The translations under genes were made by a program, and so were the position numbers. From contig NKJD01000090.1 of the NCBI GenBank assembly GCA_002256385.1, forward strand, positions 29,326 through 93,325: a stretch of 64,000 nucleotides of DNA. The letters run 5' to 3'. A model generated the notes under the pieces. The model saw only the letters and a program-made list of their open reading frames with translations, had not been told where the DNA came from and did no database searches. Below, one piece after another: positions 37,014-45,398 of this stretch. This DNA comes from Flavobacterium sp. BFFFF2. Lineage in GTDB: Bacteria; Bacteroidota; Bacteroidia; Flavobacteriales; Flavobacteriaceae. How positions within the stretch are numbered: position 1 is the stretch's first letter; each line of letters starts with the position of its first letter.

Positions 37014-40000
37014 TTAAAAGGATAATAGTTCTAATTCAAGTTCTAAGGCCAAGGCTTCAAGCTCCAGCTCACTTACTGATTGGCTCGGCAAGGGCGATAC
37101 CACTCCAGTAGCAGCTCGGTACTCCAGTAAATAATTTAGGCGGTTAAACTCTTCGGCACGGCTTTCGGCTGAGCGACCTTCCACCTGCAGGGCAGATTTC
37201 TTTTGCACAATCATGGCTCGCAGCTCTGCCCATTTTGGTGAGCCCGATTCTCCTTTGAATAGCTCGGCTTGCTCTTGGATAGAGATTTTCTCTGCCTCGT
37301 ATTGAGCAATAACGGGTGCTAGGTCGCTTGTAAGCGAATAGCCTTTGGGCTTAAGCAGGGTGCGCTCCGTTTTGCGAACCTTGCTCACATACTCTTTAAA
37401 ATAATTTAGGTAGTAGCGGTTCGAAAAATAAATTCCCAAAAGCGCATACGAGCTTTCGATTTTTCTACCTAGGGCAAGGATGTCTTTATCTTCCTGGGCT
37501 GCACTATTCATCACCGCTTCAATGTCTTCTTTAAGCTCTTTGGCCTTTTTAAATTGCTTGGAGCTGGTCTCAGATTCATCGGCTACTTTGGGCAATTGCT
37601 CTAAATAGCGCGAGGCAAGAAGGGTGGTATAAAATGTGCGTATGCACTCTAGTGAGTGGGTACGGTAATCGGTATAGTCCTCAATATCGCGCTTTACTTC
37701 AGCTAGGGTTTCAATAGCTGAGCTTACTTTTCTAAAATCTCTATTGAGCTCTTCTTTAGCTTGGTCAAAAAACATTTTTACCAATCGGTCCACATCAGTA
37801 ATCAAGGCCAGTTTAATTTCTTCTGGATCCATGCTTTCTAAATCTAGCACGTTTCCTCTATCGCCCCTAAACCAAATATCATTGATGCGGGAGGTCTTTT
37901 CTTCAAGCTTTTGGAAAACAAATACATCCATACTGTCTTGCACCAAGGGCATTACAATACGCACGTAGCTAAACTGATTTCCTTGTCTCCAAATCCTTCC
38001 TTCGAGCTGACGAATATCGGTTGGGTTCCACTCAGGGTAACAGTTGTAAATAACCGTTCCGCGCTTTTGCAAATCAATCCCCTCACGAATAGTAGCTGTG
38101 CCAATAATGATTTTAACTACACCATCTAAAAATGCTTCTTTGATGGTTTCTTTGCGCGTATCGTTTATTTCAGAGGAGATAATTTCTACTTCATCCACCT
38201 TTACGCGGTCATACATTACGCCACGCTGATAGCCAATTTCATTTTCTAGATACTCCTTAATCAATGGGAAAAACAGCTTGCCTCGGTTCATGTAAATCAC
38301 CTGACCGCTGGCTGTTTCTCCATGGGTTTCATGCCACGTTTTAACTGAGCGAATGCACTCCATCACGTAAGCAATCTTGGGCGATTGAGCTACAAAATCT
38401 TTATAGTCCTCGGGCGATCCATTAAGCAAATAGGGTGAAAGGGCATTGTCTAAACTATATGCCAGGGCGCGAAATAAATTACCCATATCCAGCTTTCCCT
38501 TGGTAGAGTTTTTGGCCATGGCCACAATGCCATTTTGGTTTTCGCGCTGGCGCGGAGTCATGTTAATATAAGTAAGCACTTGCTTGTCTTGTGGCAGGCG
38601 TTCTTTGGTATTTTCAAAATTGTAAAGTAGCGGCAGGTTAATTTTCTTTGGTCGAACAACACCTGCTTCCTCACCTGTTTTATACAGGATATGATTGTAA
38701 ATAAGCTTTTGTAAAATCCTACGATTGGTAAAGGATTTTATCACTTCCTTTTCAACTATTTCTTCTTTGTAGTTTGCAGTCCACTCCACAGTGGGAAGCA
38801 CAAATAAATCAAAGAAGGTATCTAGGTTTACAATGCCATTATCGCGCAAAGAATCATACGCCACCAATGAAAGCATGGAATATATTTCCAGTGGCGAATT
38901 GGAAAATGGAGTAGCAGTTAAAAGCATGGTATTTCTGCCAAACTTTCGCTGGATAAAAGATAGGATCAAAAAGGCCTTTTGCCCTGTTTCCGAAACAGCC
39001 GATTGAATATTGTATCGCTTGTTTCCATCTTCATCACTCTTTACCTGGCTAAATACATTTTTGCATCTATGTGCTTCATCTACCACCGCATAATCAAATC
39101 CAAGGATGTCAATATCAGCAATAGAGTTTTTTTGACCCACGCCAATCATTTCGCGAAACTTTTGGTACTCGATTTCTTTATCGCGCGAAGATTTTTCGCG
39201 GCTTTGCCCTAAGATATTTACTAGCTCAATAAAAAGTTCATCTGATACCGACTCTCCAAATCCAAGGCGTTTAAATCCTTCGTAAGTAACCATCGTAATT
39301 GAGCGTTCAGGTACGGCCTGATCCAAACGAATCTTTCCCACAATGTCTGTTCCTAGGTTATACCAATCGTTTAAAGTGATACCCGTATGCGATAAAACAC
39401 CTGAAACAAACTCACCTGATTTCTTATCGGTAAAGCCAATGATTTCATTCATCCACTTTTTGTACGTTGGCTTTGGTACAACAATTATTGGGCGCTTGCA
39501 CTTACCTGAATACAGGTTGTGAGCAAGGTTTACAATAGCGGTCATGGTTTTACCAACTCCCACATCAAAAGCGTTTATTCCTGAGCCCATGGCTTCCATA
39601 AAAGCAACGCCTTCGCGTTGTATATCGGTTATTTGAAGTATGCCCGATTTAAAACGGGTGGAGCACTCAAATCCGATGGGTACTTTAGAGTAATTAATGT
39701 CAGATTGCCCGTTATACATTCTATTCCAGGATAGGTCCAGTTTGAGCTGGTCCTCATGAGTGGGTACTTCATGCAAAAAGCGAGAGAATAAACTCTCTCC
39801 TTCAATGCGAGCATTGGCTCTGAGTTCTGCTTTTTCTTCTTTGCTGAGCTTATCATCTCTTAGTGGGCGATTGGCTAAATAATAATCGGCTATATCAATA
39901 GCAGAACTCTTTTCAAAGTCAGTTTCTGAGTTAAGCGTATAGAGCCATTTAACAAATACCTGCTGAAGGGTATAGCGCGTTTCGGAATCAAAGCGAATAT

Positions 40001-40685
40001 TGATTTTCTCCCGCTCTTTTTTGCGCTCAATTTTGCCATTTACTTTTTTAAGCTCTTCTGCATTTTCTAGGTCCATAAACTCCTCGCGCACCGCGCAGAC
40101 ATAAAACAAGTTCCCATCCACCGCAAAATCTGAAATAGCCGTTATGATGGGTCTTTCCTTAGGGTCAGGATTGGTTACGGATAAAAGCTCAGGCTTTGCT
40201 TTTTCTAAAACTTGCTCGTGAAGCTGATATACTTCTTGTCCAAAATGCTTTTCAATTTCTACTTTATCGGCAGCTAGTTGCGTAAGCCTATCATAGATAT
40301 TTCCATAAGTATACATAGGAAAAGGCAATAGCTCGGAACCACAATAAAACAATGCGCCCGCTTTTACTAACTCAAACAGCTCGCTTTCTAATTGCTTGCC
40401 AGTGGATTTAATATAAAACGATTGCCAGCCACTCATAGGCACGCCCAATTTGCGCTTATACCAAACCCAAGCACGGATTTCATCTTGGGTTATTCCTTTG
40501 TTGTATTTAGCCACAACTTCCGCAAACGACAATGTTTTGCCCTCTGCATCACCAAGGCCAGAAAGCTCTTTAGATTGAGATAAAATCCTAGAAATAATAT
40601 CGGATTGATTATTTAAATAAGAGCGGGTATAGGCATTCAATTCGCCTAAACCGCTTATGTTTTCTATACCTTGTAAGTAGCTCAT
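37014..40685 (-). CDS. SNF2-type SF2 helicase/translocase with 'ELEALALE' tail
   Basis: A 1223-residue DNA translocase of the SNF2 class. Motifs: Walker A 'AFDVGVGKTMTAIV' (~375), 'PKPTYKKWMNEI', DEAH box 'AVVDEAHRCKNVF' (~537), 'NTMLLTATPFSNSPLEIY' (~596), and helicase-C 'GTATIREGIDLQKRG', 'QLEGRIWRQGNQFSYVRI' (~898). Large helicases like this occur in phages and mobile elements, next to methyltransferases, as anti-restriction or genome-processing proteins. The C-terminus 'ELELEALALELELELLSF' is a striking acidic-leucine tail that also ends the neighbouring 216-residue protein. It overlaps that upstream gene by 4 nt. The helicase call is strong; its role is inferred. Confidence 0.85.
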   Translation of the reverse strand: MSYLQGIENISGLGELNAYTRSYLNNQSDIISRILSQSKELSGLGDAEGKTLSFAEVVAKYNKGITQDEIRAWVWYKRKLGVPMSGWQSFYIKSTGKQLESELFELVKAGALFYCGSELLPFPMYTYGNIYDRLTQLAADKVEIEKHFGQEVYQLHEQVLEKAKPELLSVTNPDPKERPIITAISDFAVDGNLFYVCAVREEFMDLENAEELKKVNGKIERKKEREKINIRFDSETRYTLQQVFVKWLYTLNSETDFEKSSAIDIADYYLANRPLRDDKLSKEEKAELRANARIEGESLFSRFLHEVPTHEDQLKLDLSWNRMYNGQSDINYSKVPIGFECSTRFKSGILQITDIQREGVAFMEAMGSGINAFDVGVGKTMTAIVNLAHNLYSGKCKRPIIVVPKPTYKKWMNEIIGFTDKKSGEFVSGVLSHTGITLNDWYNLGTDIVGKIRLDQAVPERSITMVTYEGFKRLGFGESVSDELFIELVNILGQSREKSSRDKEIEYQKFREMIGVGQKNSIADIDILGFDYAVVDEAHRCKNVFSQVKSDEDGNKRYNIQSAVSETGQKAFLILSFIQRKFGRNTMLLTATPFSNSPLEIYSMLSLVAYDSLRDNGIVNLDTFFDLFVLPTVEWTANYKEEIVEKEVIKSFTNRRILQKLIYNHILYKTGEEAGVVRPKKINLPLLYNFENTKERLPQDKQVLTYINMTPRQRENQNGIVAMAKNSTKGKLDMGNLFRALAYSLDNALSPYLLNGSPEDYKDFVAQSPKIAYVMECIRSVKTWHETHGETASGQVIYMNRGKLFFPLIKEYLENEIGYQRGVMYDRVKVDEVEIISSEINDTRKETIKEAFLDGVVKIIIGTATIREGIDLQKRGTVIYNCYPEWNPTDIRQLEGRIWRQGNQFSYVRIVMPLVQDSMDVFVFQKLEEKTSRINDIWFRGDRGNVLDLESMDPEEIKLALITDVDRLVKMFFDQAKEELNRDFRKVSSAIETLAEVKRDIEDYTDYRTHSLECIRTFYTTLLASRYLEQLPKVADESETSSKQFKKAKELKEDIEAVMNSAAQEDKDILALGRKIESSYALLGIYFSNRYYLNYFKEYVSKVRKTERTLLKPKGYSLTSDLAPVIAQYEAEKISIQEQAELFKGESGSPKWAELRAMIVQKKSALQVEGRSAESRAEEFNRLNYLLEYRAATGVVSPLPSQSVSELELEALALELELELLSF

Positions 40686-41332
40686 AGTTGTTTTAATTGA
40701 AATTCTATTTCCAGTGCCAATGCTTCCATTTCTAAAATAGATTCTGGGTTATGGGGCTTAAGATGCGTGTGCATAAAGTCCAAAATATGTTTGTTGGCAT
40801 CCTGAATTTTTCGGTAATTGATATTGTCCAGGATAAAATCTCCCTTGTGAATTTGCAGGTTATAATCTGCTCCATGGGTATAGACCGTTATATGAAAATC
40901 GGCATAGCGATAGGTCACATCAAAGTCTTCCTCGCTAGGGTCAAAATATTCGATATACCACTGGCCAGGTAAATCTAAAATCAGTTGTCCATCCCCTAAA
41001 GCGTGAGCCAAAGTGCTCTCAATCCACTTTCTGTCTCCTTCGATTGTTAGTGGAAACTCCCGAGACGTTGAAAGTTTCTCCGTGCCACACACCTTTTCAG
41101 GATGCATCGAAAACCATGTATTAAAGGTGCATTGCTCGGTAAAAGAGAGCTGCTCAGATGGAAACTCTCTTGATTTTAAATACACTTCCACCATGGCTTT
41201 CTCATCCCTGTCGGGAGGAAAAACACCTGAGCGCATCAAAGCAGCGTGCTGAGCTTTTGGGTCAACCTTGGAAAGAACATCCCTAAGCATAAACACGCGT
41301 GCGCGCTGGTATTTGGGCTCGAGCTTATCCAT
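40682..41332 (-). CDS. Hypothetical protein sharing C-terminal tail with the SNF2 helicase
   Basis: A 216-residue protein with no recognised domain. The middle is beta-rich ('LPGQWYIEYFDPSEEDFDVT', 'YRYADFHITVYTHGADYNLQ'). The C-terminus 'LEMEALALEIEFQLKQL' closely matches the tail of the SNF2-type helicase it overlaps by 4 nt. It also overlaps the RadC gene's stop by 1 nt (TAATG). The shared tail suggests both proteins dock to the same partner or structure, for example for co-packaging or assembly. No catalytic residues are evident. It is a good candidate for an accessory subunit of the helicase. Confidence 0.65.
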   Translation of the reverse strand: MDKLEPKYQRARVFMLRDVLSKVDPKAQHAALMRSGVFPPDRDEKAMVEVYLKSREFPSEQLSFTEQCTFNTWFSMHPEKVCGTEKLSTSREFPLTIEGDRKWIESTLAHALGDGQLILDLPGQWYIEYFDPSEEDFDVTYRYADFHITVYTHGADYNLQIHKGDFILDNINYRKIQDANKHILDFMHTHLKPHNPESILEMEALALEIEFQLKQL

Positions 41333-42090
41333 TAAATCATATCTAAATCCGATTCAATCATGGGAATAATGGCAGCAGGAACCAGTTGCGATTTTAGCAC
41401 GCGGTCTATCACCATTTTTTCTACTTGCCCATATCCATTACTGGAATGCATCATCTGATGCAAATTGGGTGAGTTAATAGCAGTAACTTTTTTTAGCTGA
41501 AGTAATATTTCCTGACGTAATTCATCCACCAAGGTATCGGGCTCATCTTGCACACCTCGAAGGGAACTTTCTTGCTTTTCGGCAAAAGAATAATAGCCCG
41601 ATTGGGTAATCACAAGGTGGTCTAAAAGGGCAATATCAAATAGCTTAAGGGCTTCTTTGATTCTACGAGTCAAGGTTCGGTCGGCCTCTGATGGATGCAG
41701 GTTTCCGCTGGGATGGTTATGAGATATGACCACTGATTTAGCTAAGGTTTTTAGTGCTACTGCTGCCACAATTTCTACATCTACCAATGTGGCATTTATA
41801 GCTCCAGTAGAGTGATGGTAATAGCCAATGATTTTATTGGCTTGGTTTACATAGAGCGCAATAAAATGCTCTTGCACTTCAATGCCCGAAAGGATTCGGT
41901 CTTTGATAAACTGGTACACGTCAAAGGAGCTAGTGATCTGTCCAAAGAAATACGCATCTTGATTAAAGGTTACTTCAATTTCGCGCACTTTAAACTGGGC
42001 ATCTAGCTCATCAATTTTTGCTTGCAGGTCTGAAAAATCAGCTTTATCAAAGACCATTTGAGGCCTAATGGAACTAGCAGGGTATTTCAT
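41332..42090 (-). CDS. RadC/JAB-domain protein
   Basis: A 252-residue protein with a JAB (MPN) metalloprotease-like fold of the RadC type. 'VVISHNHPSGNLHPSEADRT' gives H124-x-H126 and D137 as metal ligands, and E74 in 'GIEVQEHFIALYV' is the expected acid. RadC family proteins are frequent in Bacteroidota mobile elements and phages, where their function is unproven. The N-terminal ~55 residues and C-terminal ~80 residues are extra. It overlaps the following 216-residue gene by one base and starts 2 nt after the methyltransferase stop. It is part of the replication/protection block of the virus-like module. Confidence 0.85.
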   Translation of the reverse strand: MKYPASSIRPQMVFDKADFSDLQAKIDELDAQFKVREIEVTFNQDAYFFGQITSSFDVYQFIKDRILSGIEVQEHFIALYVNQANKIIGYYHHSTGAINATLVDVEIVAAVALKTLAKSVVISHNHPSGNLHPSEADRTLTRRIKEALKLFDIALLDHLVITQSGYYSFAEKQESSLRGVQDEPDTLVDELRQEILLQLKKVTAINSPNLHQMMHSSNGYGQVEKMVIDRVLKSQLVPAAIIPMIESDLDMI

Positions 42091-42092
42091 GG

Positions 42093-42851
42093 TTATTTTC
42101 TTTTTAGAATGATAATATCAGTGGGCACAGAAGTAGACTTAAACACAGGTGGAAGGCGATAAGCATCCACTAAATCACATAGCTTTTCAAGCTCTGCTTT
42201 TTCTGCTTGATACGAAATTCCATTGCGCATAAAATTGGATCCTGTGATATACACCAATAGCCCGCCCGAGCGAAGCAATTGAAGCCCTTGATACATAAAA
42301 AACAATTCCATTTGATGCATCTTGGGCTTAGTAAAATAGCTGGAGTATTTGTTCTTGTACTTGCCATAAGGTGGGTTTCCAATCACAAGGGAAAAGGGAT
42401 AACCAGTAAGCCAAGAAACTTTACCTTTTAATCGAGTACTAAAGCGCGGTGGCTCTAAAAAAGCCGATTCAAAATAGCCTTCATACAGCGTTGCCTCAGG
42501 ATATAGAATTTGTGCAATGCGCTTAGCAATCGGATTAATTTCAAAGCCTGTGCATTTACTTTTGTCGGGGGCAAAGGCAAGCATCTTACCGTTTCCCATG
42601 GCTGGTTCTAGTACTGTGCCAGAGGGCTTGAACCCATAGCGGTAAGCTAGTTTCCACATCAGCTCGCAGATATAATCAGGCGTATAAAACTCATACAATA
42701 CTCCTTCGCCTGTTGCTCCCTTGGAGCCTTGTCCGCCCGATCCTTCGTATTGGGCAATAAGAGTTTTATCAGCCTGCGTGTAGGACTTACCAGCCTTGTC
42801 TTTTTCTAAGATAAGACTTTCAATTTGCTGATTTAATTTAAGGGGATTCAA
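42093..42851 (-). CDS. Adenine-specific N6 DNA methyltransferase
   Basis: A 252-residue class I SAM-dependent methyltransferase. Motif I 'VLEPAMGNGKML' (residues 80-91), 'FYTPDYICELMW' at the N-terminus and motif IV N159-P-P-Y162 in 'LVIGNPPYGKYKNKYSSYF' are clear; 'LLVYITGSNFM' is motif VI-like. No ATG precedes the conserved region, so the start is the TTG at 42851, and the frame is closed one codon further upstream. No target-recognition domain is visible, so it may have loose specificity or rely on a partner. With the SNF2 helicase next door it suits an anti-restriction role protecting the element's DNA. No cognate restriction enzyme is adjacent. Confidence 0.85.
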   Translation of the reverse strand: MNPLKLNQQIESLILEKDKAGKSYTQADKTLIAQYEGSGGQGSKGATGEGVLYEFYTPDYICELMWKLAYRYGFKPSGTVLEPAMGNGKMLAFAPDKSKCTGFEINPIAKRIAQILYPEATLYEGYFESAFLEPPRFSTRLKGKVSWLTGYPFSLVIGNPPYGKYKNKYSSYFTKPKMHQMELFFMYQGLQLLRSGGLLVYITGSNFMRNGISYQAEKAELEKLCDLVDAYRLPPVFKSTSVPTDIIILKRK

Positions 42852-42854
42852 AAC

Positions 42855-43463
42855 TTATTTATCTTGAATGTCGATAGCTTGCTGATAAAATATACTGGAG
42901 TAAGGACTGGATAGTTGAGCGCGTTGTTGAAGCTTGCGCGGTGAAAATACCCAAAGCCAAGGATGGGCTCGCTCTCCTTTAAAAACTGCTTGAACCAAGG
43001 TATCGGACAGACGAACGCGCACCTTTTGAGAATCGCCCACAGCAAGGCCTTCTAGCTCTAACCATGGGTCGCAGTAATGAAATACACGAACAGGAATAGT
43101 ATCAAATAATACACTATCGCGCAGTATTGTGACAATGCTTTTTTGAGTGCTTATGCCAATAGTAGATAATTGCTTTACACGCGATGGTTGAATGCCTAGC
43201 GCCTTAATTTCTGAAAGCCTTTTAGGAAACAAACTTTTGATTTCAGAAAGGCGCAGCGTGAGCACATCGCTTTGAGTAGTGAGCTTTCCGTTTTCTGATT
43301 TGAGGTAGGTAATGGTTCCACCCAAGGACTCCAAGGTTTGGGCCATGCGAGCTTTTTCAGCCCTGAGGTGTTTATTGCTTTTCCAATATATCCATAGGGC
43401 CAGGATAAGAATACCCATGGCTAGTATTCTTAGCAGGTTTAGTTGATTGAGTATGTTTTTCAT
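42855..43463 (-). CDS. Membrane-anchored coiled-coil protein, spanin-like
   Basis: A 202-residue protein with an N-terminal membrane segment 'LLRILAMGILILALWIYW' (~9-26), then a coiled-coil (~30-90, Leu/Ser/Lys heptads) and a beta-rich C-terminal domain. It resembles the DUF6549-like proteins found in Bacteroidota phages and prophages, often near lysis genes. The gene overlaps the upstream small membrane gene (43372-43641) by 92 nt in another frame, a layout usual for holin/spanin-type lysis cassettes. Function as an inner-membrane spanin subunit or virion anchor is inferred. It precedes the methyltransferase gene by 3 bases. Confidence 0.6.
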   Translation of the reverse strand: MKNILNQLNLLRILAMGILILALWIYWKSNKHLRAEKARMAQTLESLGGTITYLKSENGKLTTQSDVLTLRLSEIKSLFPKRLSEIKALGIQPSRVKQLSTIGISTQKSIVTILRDSVLFDTIPVRVFHYCDPWLELEGLAVGDSQKVRVRLSDTLVQAVFKGERAHPWLWVFSPRKLQQRAQLSSPYSSIFYQQAIDIQDK

Positions 43464-43641
43464 TTTCGTAAGTAGTTGGACGAGTTGTTTGAGACCAGAT
43501 ATAGGTAGATAAAACGGTCATGATACCAGCAATGCCAGCCGTAGCCACTGCTTCCATTTTTAAAAAAATGGAAAGCAGTGTTACCACAGCCAGAAACAGA
43601 GCGGCAGCAAGCGTAAGTCTGTAACGAGTATGGGTTGTCAT
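43372..43641 (-). CDS. Small two-TM protein, holin-like
   Basis: An 89-residue protein with two hydrophobic segments ('LTLAAALFLAVVTLLSIFL' and 'AGIAGIMTVLSTYIWS') joined by a short loop and followed by a polar tail. Size and topology match class II/III holins. It overlaps the spanin-like gene by 92 nt in a different frame and begins 5 bp downstream of the tail-fibre-like small gene. With the peptidoglycan hydrolase at 45360 this suggests a lysis cassette. The holin function is inferred from topology and context only. Confidence 0.6.
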   Translation of the reverse strand: MTTHTRYRLTLAAALFLAVVTLLSIFLKMEAVATAGIAGIMTVLSTYIWSQTTRPTTYENEKHTQSTKPAKNTSHGYSYPGPMDILEKQ

Positions 43642-43646
43642 GGGTA

Positions 43647-43937
43647 TTAGATAATGTCGTTAGGATTTCTTTCTTTCCAACTACCATCTTTAAATTCTTG
43701 CAGTGTAGGGCAGCTATAACTCATGCTTGGGCCTATTCGCATATCACCTTCGTTTTCAAATTTGCTGCGGTCTTTTAACCAATACAGGTAAAGGCCTTCA
43801 ATTTTTAAGCATTCAAATTGTCCTGGATCCGTTGGAAAAAAGATGACAGGAGAGGTAAATGATTTCACCCCACCAATGCTTTGGTCGGATGTTACATCTA
43901 CCGCTCCTTCTACTTGTTTAGCTGAAATTGTTTCCAT
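43647..43937 (-). CDS. Small structural-like protein, 96 aa
   Basis: A 96-residue protein with ATG at 43937 (a TTG one codon upstream is less likely). It has a beta-rich pattern; 'TSDQSIGGVKSFTSPVIFFP' resembles the collar repeat seen in phage tail-fibre and receptor-binding proteins ('..Q.I.GxKxF..'). No other family is recognised. It lies 11 bp after the alanine-rich fibre-like gene stop and 5 bp before the holin-like gene. It may be a spike or host-recognition accessory. Low Cys content ('FECLKIEG', 'YSCPTLQ') and lack of a signal fit a virion protein. Confidence 0.55.
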   Translation of the reverse strand: METISAKQVEGAVDVTSDQSIGGVKSFTSPVIFFPTDPGQFECLKIEGLYLYWLKDRSKFENEGDMRIGPSMSYSCPTLQEFKDGSWKERNPNDII

Positions 43938-43948
43938 CAAAACCTGTC

Positions 43949-44866
43949 TTAGTAATGATAGGTGATAAGAATATCGTCGGTGGCATCAATCACGTATGGC
44001 ACTCTAAACGTTACGGTGTTTCCTCCTGCAAGGGCGGTAACTGTTTTTGCGCGAAGTCCGTTCACAAATACCATGGTCACAAAACCTGTTTTAATGTTAT
44101 GACCTAGAGTGACAGAAATATCCGTATTGATTGGGCTGTTAAGACCAGTGAAAGCTTCAGTAGCTTGCACAAAGGCATCTTCTTTTCCGTTGGCAGTAGT
44201 TTGAGCTGCTGCTGCTGCGGTGGCCGCATTATTGGCCGTTGTTTGGGCAGTAGCCGCTGCGGTATTGGCATTGTTTGCCGAGGTTTGCGCTGCACCTGCC
44301 GCGGTGTTGGCTGTATTGGCCGTTGTTTGGGCGGTAGCTGCATTGGCTAGAGCTGAACTGGCATTTGCTTTTACTGCATCTAAATCAATATTGGCAGCAA
44401 TGGTAATCTTATCCAATTTGCCTTTATACAATCCGCTAAATGCATAGGTATCGGCATTGCTTTCATACGAAGCTTTAACCGCCGCTGCACTTAAGGCATT
44501 GGTAAATAAATCTTCATCGGCAATTTTCTTAAAGGTAGATGTAGCACCTGTGCCAGTTGTTACAGCCGTAACAATGTACAATGCCCATTTGGTGTCACCA
44601 TCGTCGTTTACAAAAACGCGGTCGGTAACTTTCAAACCTGTTAAGGCTGTTTTACCCGCATTGTCGGCAACATTAAATGCGTTTCTTGCTCCCAATACTA
44701 AGGTGTCAACCTCAGTTTTAGAATACAAGTTTAAATTGGTGCGAGCCGTGGTGGCATTCACATCCGATAGATTGTTGGCCTTTTTTACCACATCGGCATC
44801 TAAGGCTTTTAGTGCCAGTGTTTCTGTTAACTGGTCAACTTGTTTAATTTTTAACAATTCACTCAT
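43949..44866 (-). CDS. Fibre/spike-like protein with alanine-rich coil
   Basis: A 305-residue protein. The N-terminus 'KKANNLSDVNATTARTNLNL' is the collar motif of phage tail-fibre proteins. Residues ~170-235 consist of 7-residue-spaced Ala/Thr/Asn repeats (A-A-x-A-Q-T-T-A-N), forming a long coiled rod. The C-terminal ~70 residues are beta-rich ('TDISVTLGHNIKTGFVTMV'), likely the receptor-binding tip. In a genome without recognisable tail genes this protein would be a virion spike. The gene starts 8 bp after the 139-residue gene stop. The GC-rich repeat tract could also be a site of length variation by recombination. Confidence 0.72.
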   Translation of the reverse strand: MSELLKIKQVDQLTETLALKALDADVVKKANNLSDVNATTARTNLNLYSKTEVDTLVLGARNAFNVADNAGKTALTGLKVTDRVFVNDDGDTKWALYIVTAVTTGTGATSTFKKIADEDLFTNALSAAAVKASYESNADTYAFSGLYKGKLDKITIAANIDLDAVKANASSALANAATAQTTANTANTAAGAAQTSANNANTAAATAQTTANNAATAAAAAQTTANGKEDAFVQATEAFTGLNSPINTDISVTLGHNIKTGFVTMVFVNGLRAKTVTALAGGNTVTFRVPYVIDATDDILITYHY

Positions 44867-44874
44867 GGTAGATA

Positions 44875-45294
44875 TTAATTATGATTAAGGGTTAAGTATT
44901 TTACATATACCACATCGGTGGGTTCTAGGTTAAATCGTCCATGCCAATGCAGCAAGCCTCCTTCCACATGAAAGGCACTGTGCGAGCCATGGTCGAAAAG
45001 TGCGCCGTTAATGACTAAAAACAATCCTTCTGGATCGTTTACCTCGGCGCTAAAAGCAAAGTCCATCTGACCGCTGGTACTAACAATCAAGTCGATTTTA
45101 GTCCACTCTGGGTGCCACACTAAAGAGCTAGAACTAGAGCTGCCACCTTCCACTTCTTGCAGCGTGCTAATGCGGTAGCGTTCCTTGCCAAAGCGTATTT
45201 CATCGTTTACTCTATCGCCAATTAGGCTTAATAGGTCTTTGGTTGAAAAGGTCTTTTGAATGCGGGTGCGGATATTGGTGAGTTTAAAAAGCAT
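44875..45294 (-). CDS. Structural-like hypothetical protein, 139 aa
   Basis: A 139-residue protein with no recognised family. A Ser-run ('GGSSSSSSLVWHPEWTKID') separates a basic N-terminal half from a beta-rich C-terminal half ('FAFSAEVNDPEGLFLVING', 'VVYVKYLTLNH'). The pattern suits a beta-sandwich virion component. Its ATG at 45294 lies immediately next to the point where the frameshifted form of the upstream hydrolase would end (45295), evidence that the gene order here is compact. It is 8 bp upstream of the spike-like gene. Confidence 0.6.
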   Translation of the reverse strand: MLFKLTNIRTRIQKTFSTKDLLSLIGDRVNDEIRFGKERYRISTLQEVEGGSSSSSSLVWHPEWTKIDLIVSTSGQMDFAFSAEVNDPEGLFLVINGALFDHGSHSAFHVEGGLLHWHGRFNLEPTDVVYVKYLTLNHN

Positions 45295-45398
45295 TTAATT
45301 TTGTTTGAATAGTTTGATGTATAAATACCTTCCACCTAGCAGTAAAAGCAGGGCGCTTCCTAAGCCAATTGTGGATTTTGTAAGAAGACTTTTTTTTT
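45295..45398 (-). other. A9 run and in-frame TM extension of the hydrolase gene (putative -1 frameshift)
   Basis: Near the end of the hydrolase gene the coding strand has nine A residues (complement of bases 45390-45398). In the zero frame translation soon stops at 45360. A -1 slip on the A run opens a further 34 codons: 'KSLLTKSTIGLGSALLLLLG' then 'GRYLYIKLFKQN', a basic-flanked membrane segment ending at 45295, one base from the next ATG. So the extended product is a membrane-anchored hydrolase. Whether this is programmed slippage or a homopolymer error in the assembly cannot be told here. Confidence 0.6.

Noticed and set aside
43460..43687. 75-codon minus-strand frame overlapping the holin-like gene
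   Set aside because: The alternative frame (43372-43641) gives two clean membrane segments and fits its neighbours, while this one is Cys/Ser-rich and overlaps both.
44457..44888. 143-codon plus-strand frame opposite the spike-like gene
   Set aside because: The Ala/Val/Thr-rich product arises as the complement of the alanine-rich repeat gene and has no domain-like features.
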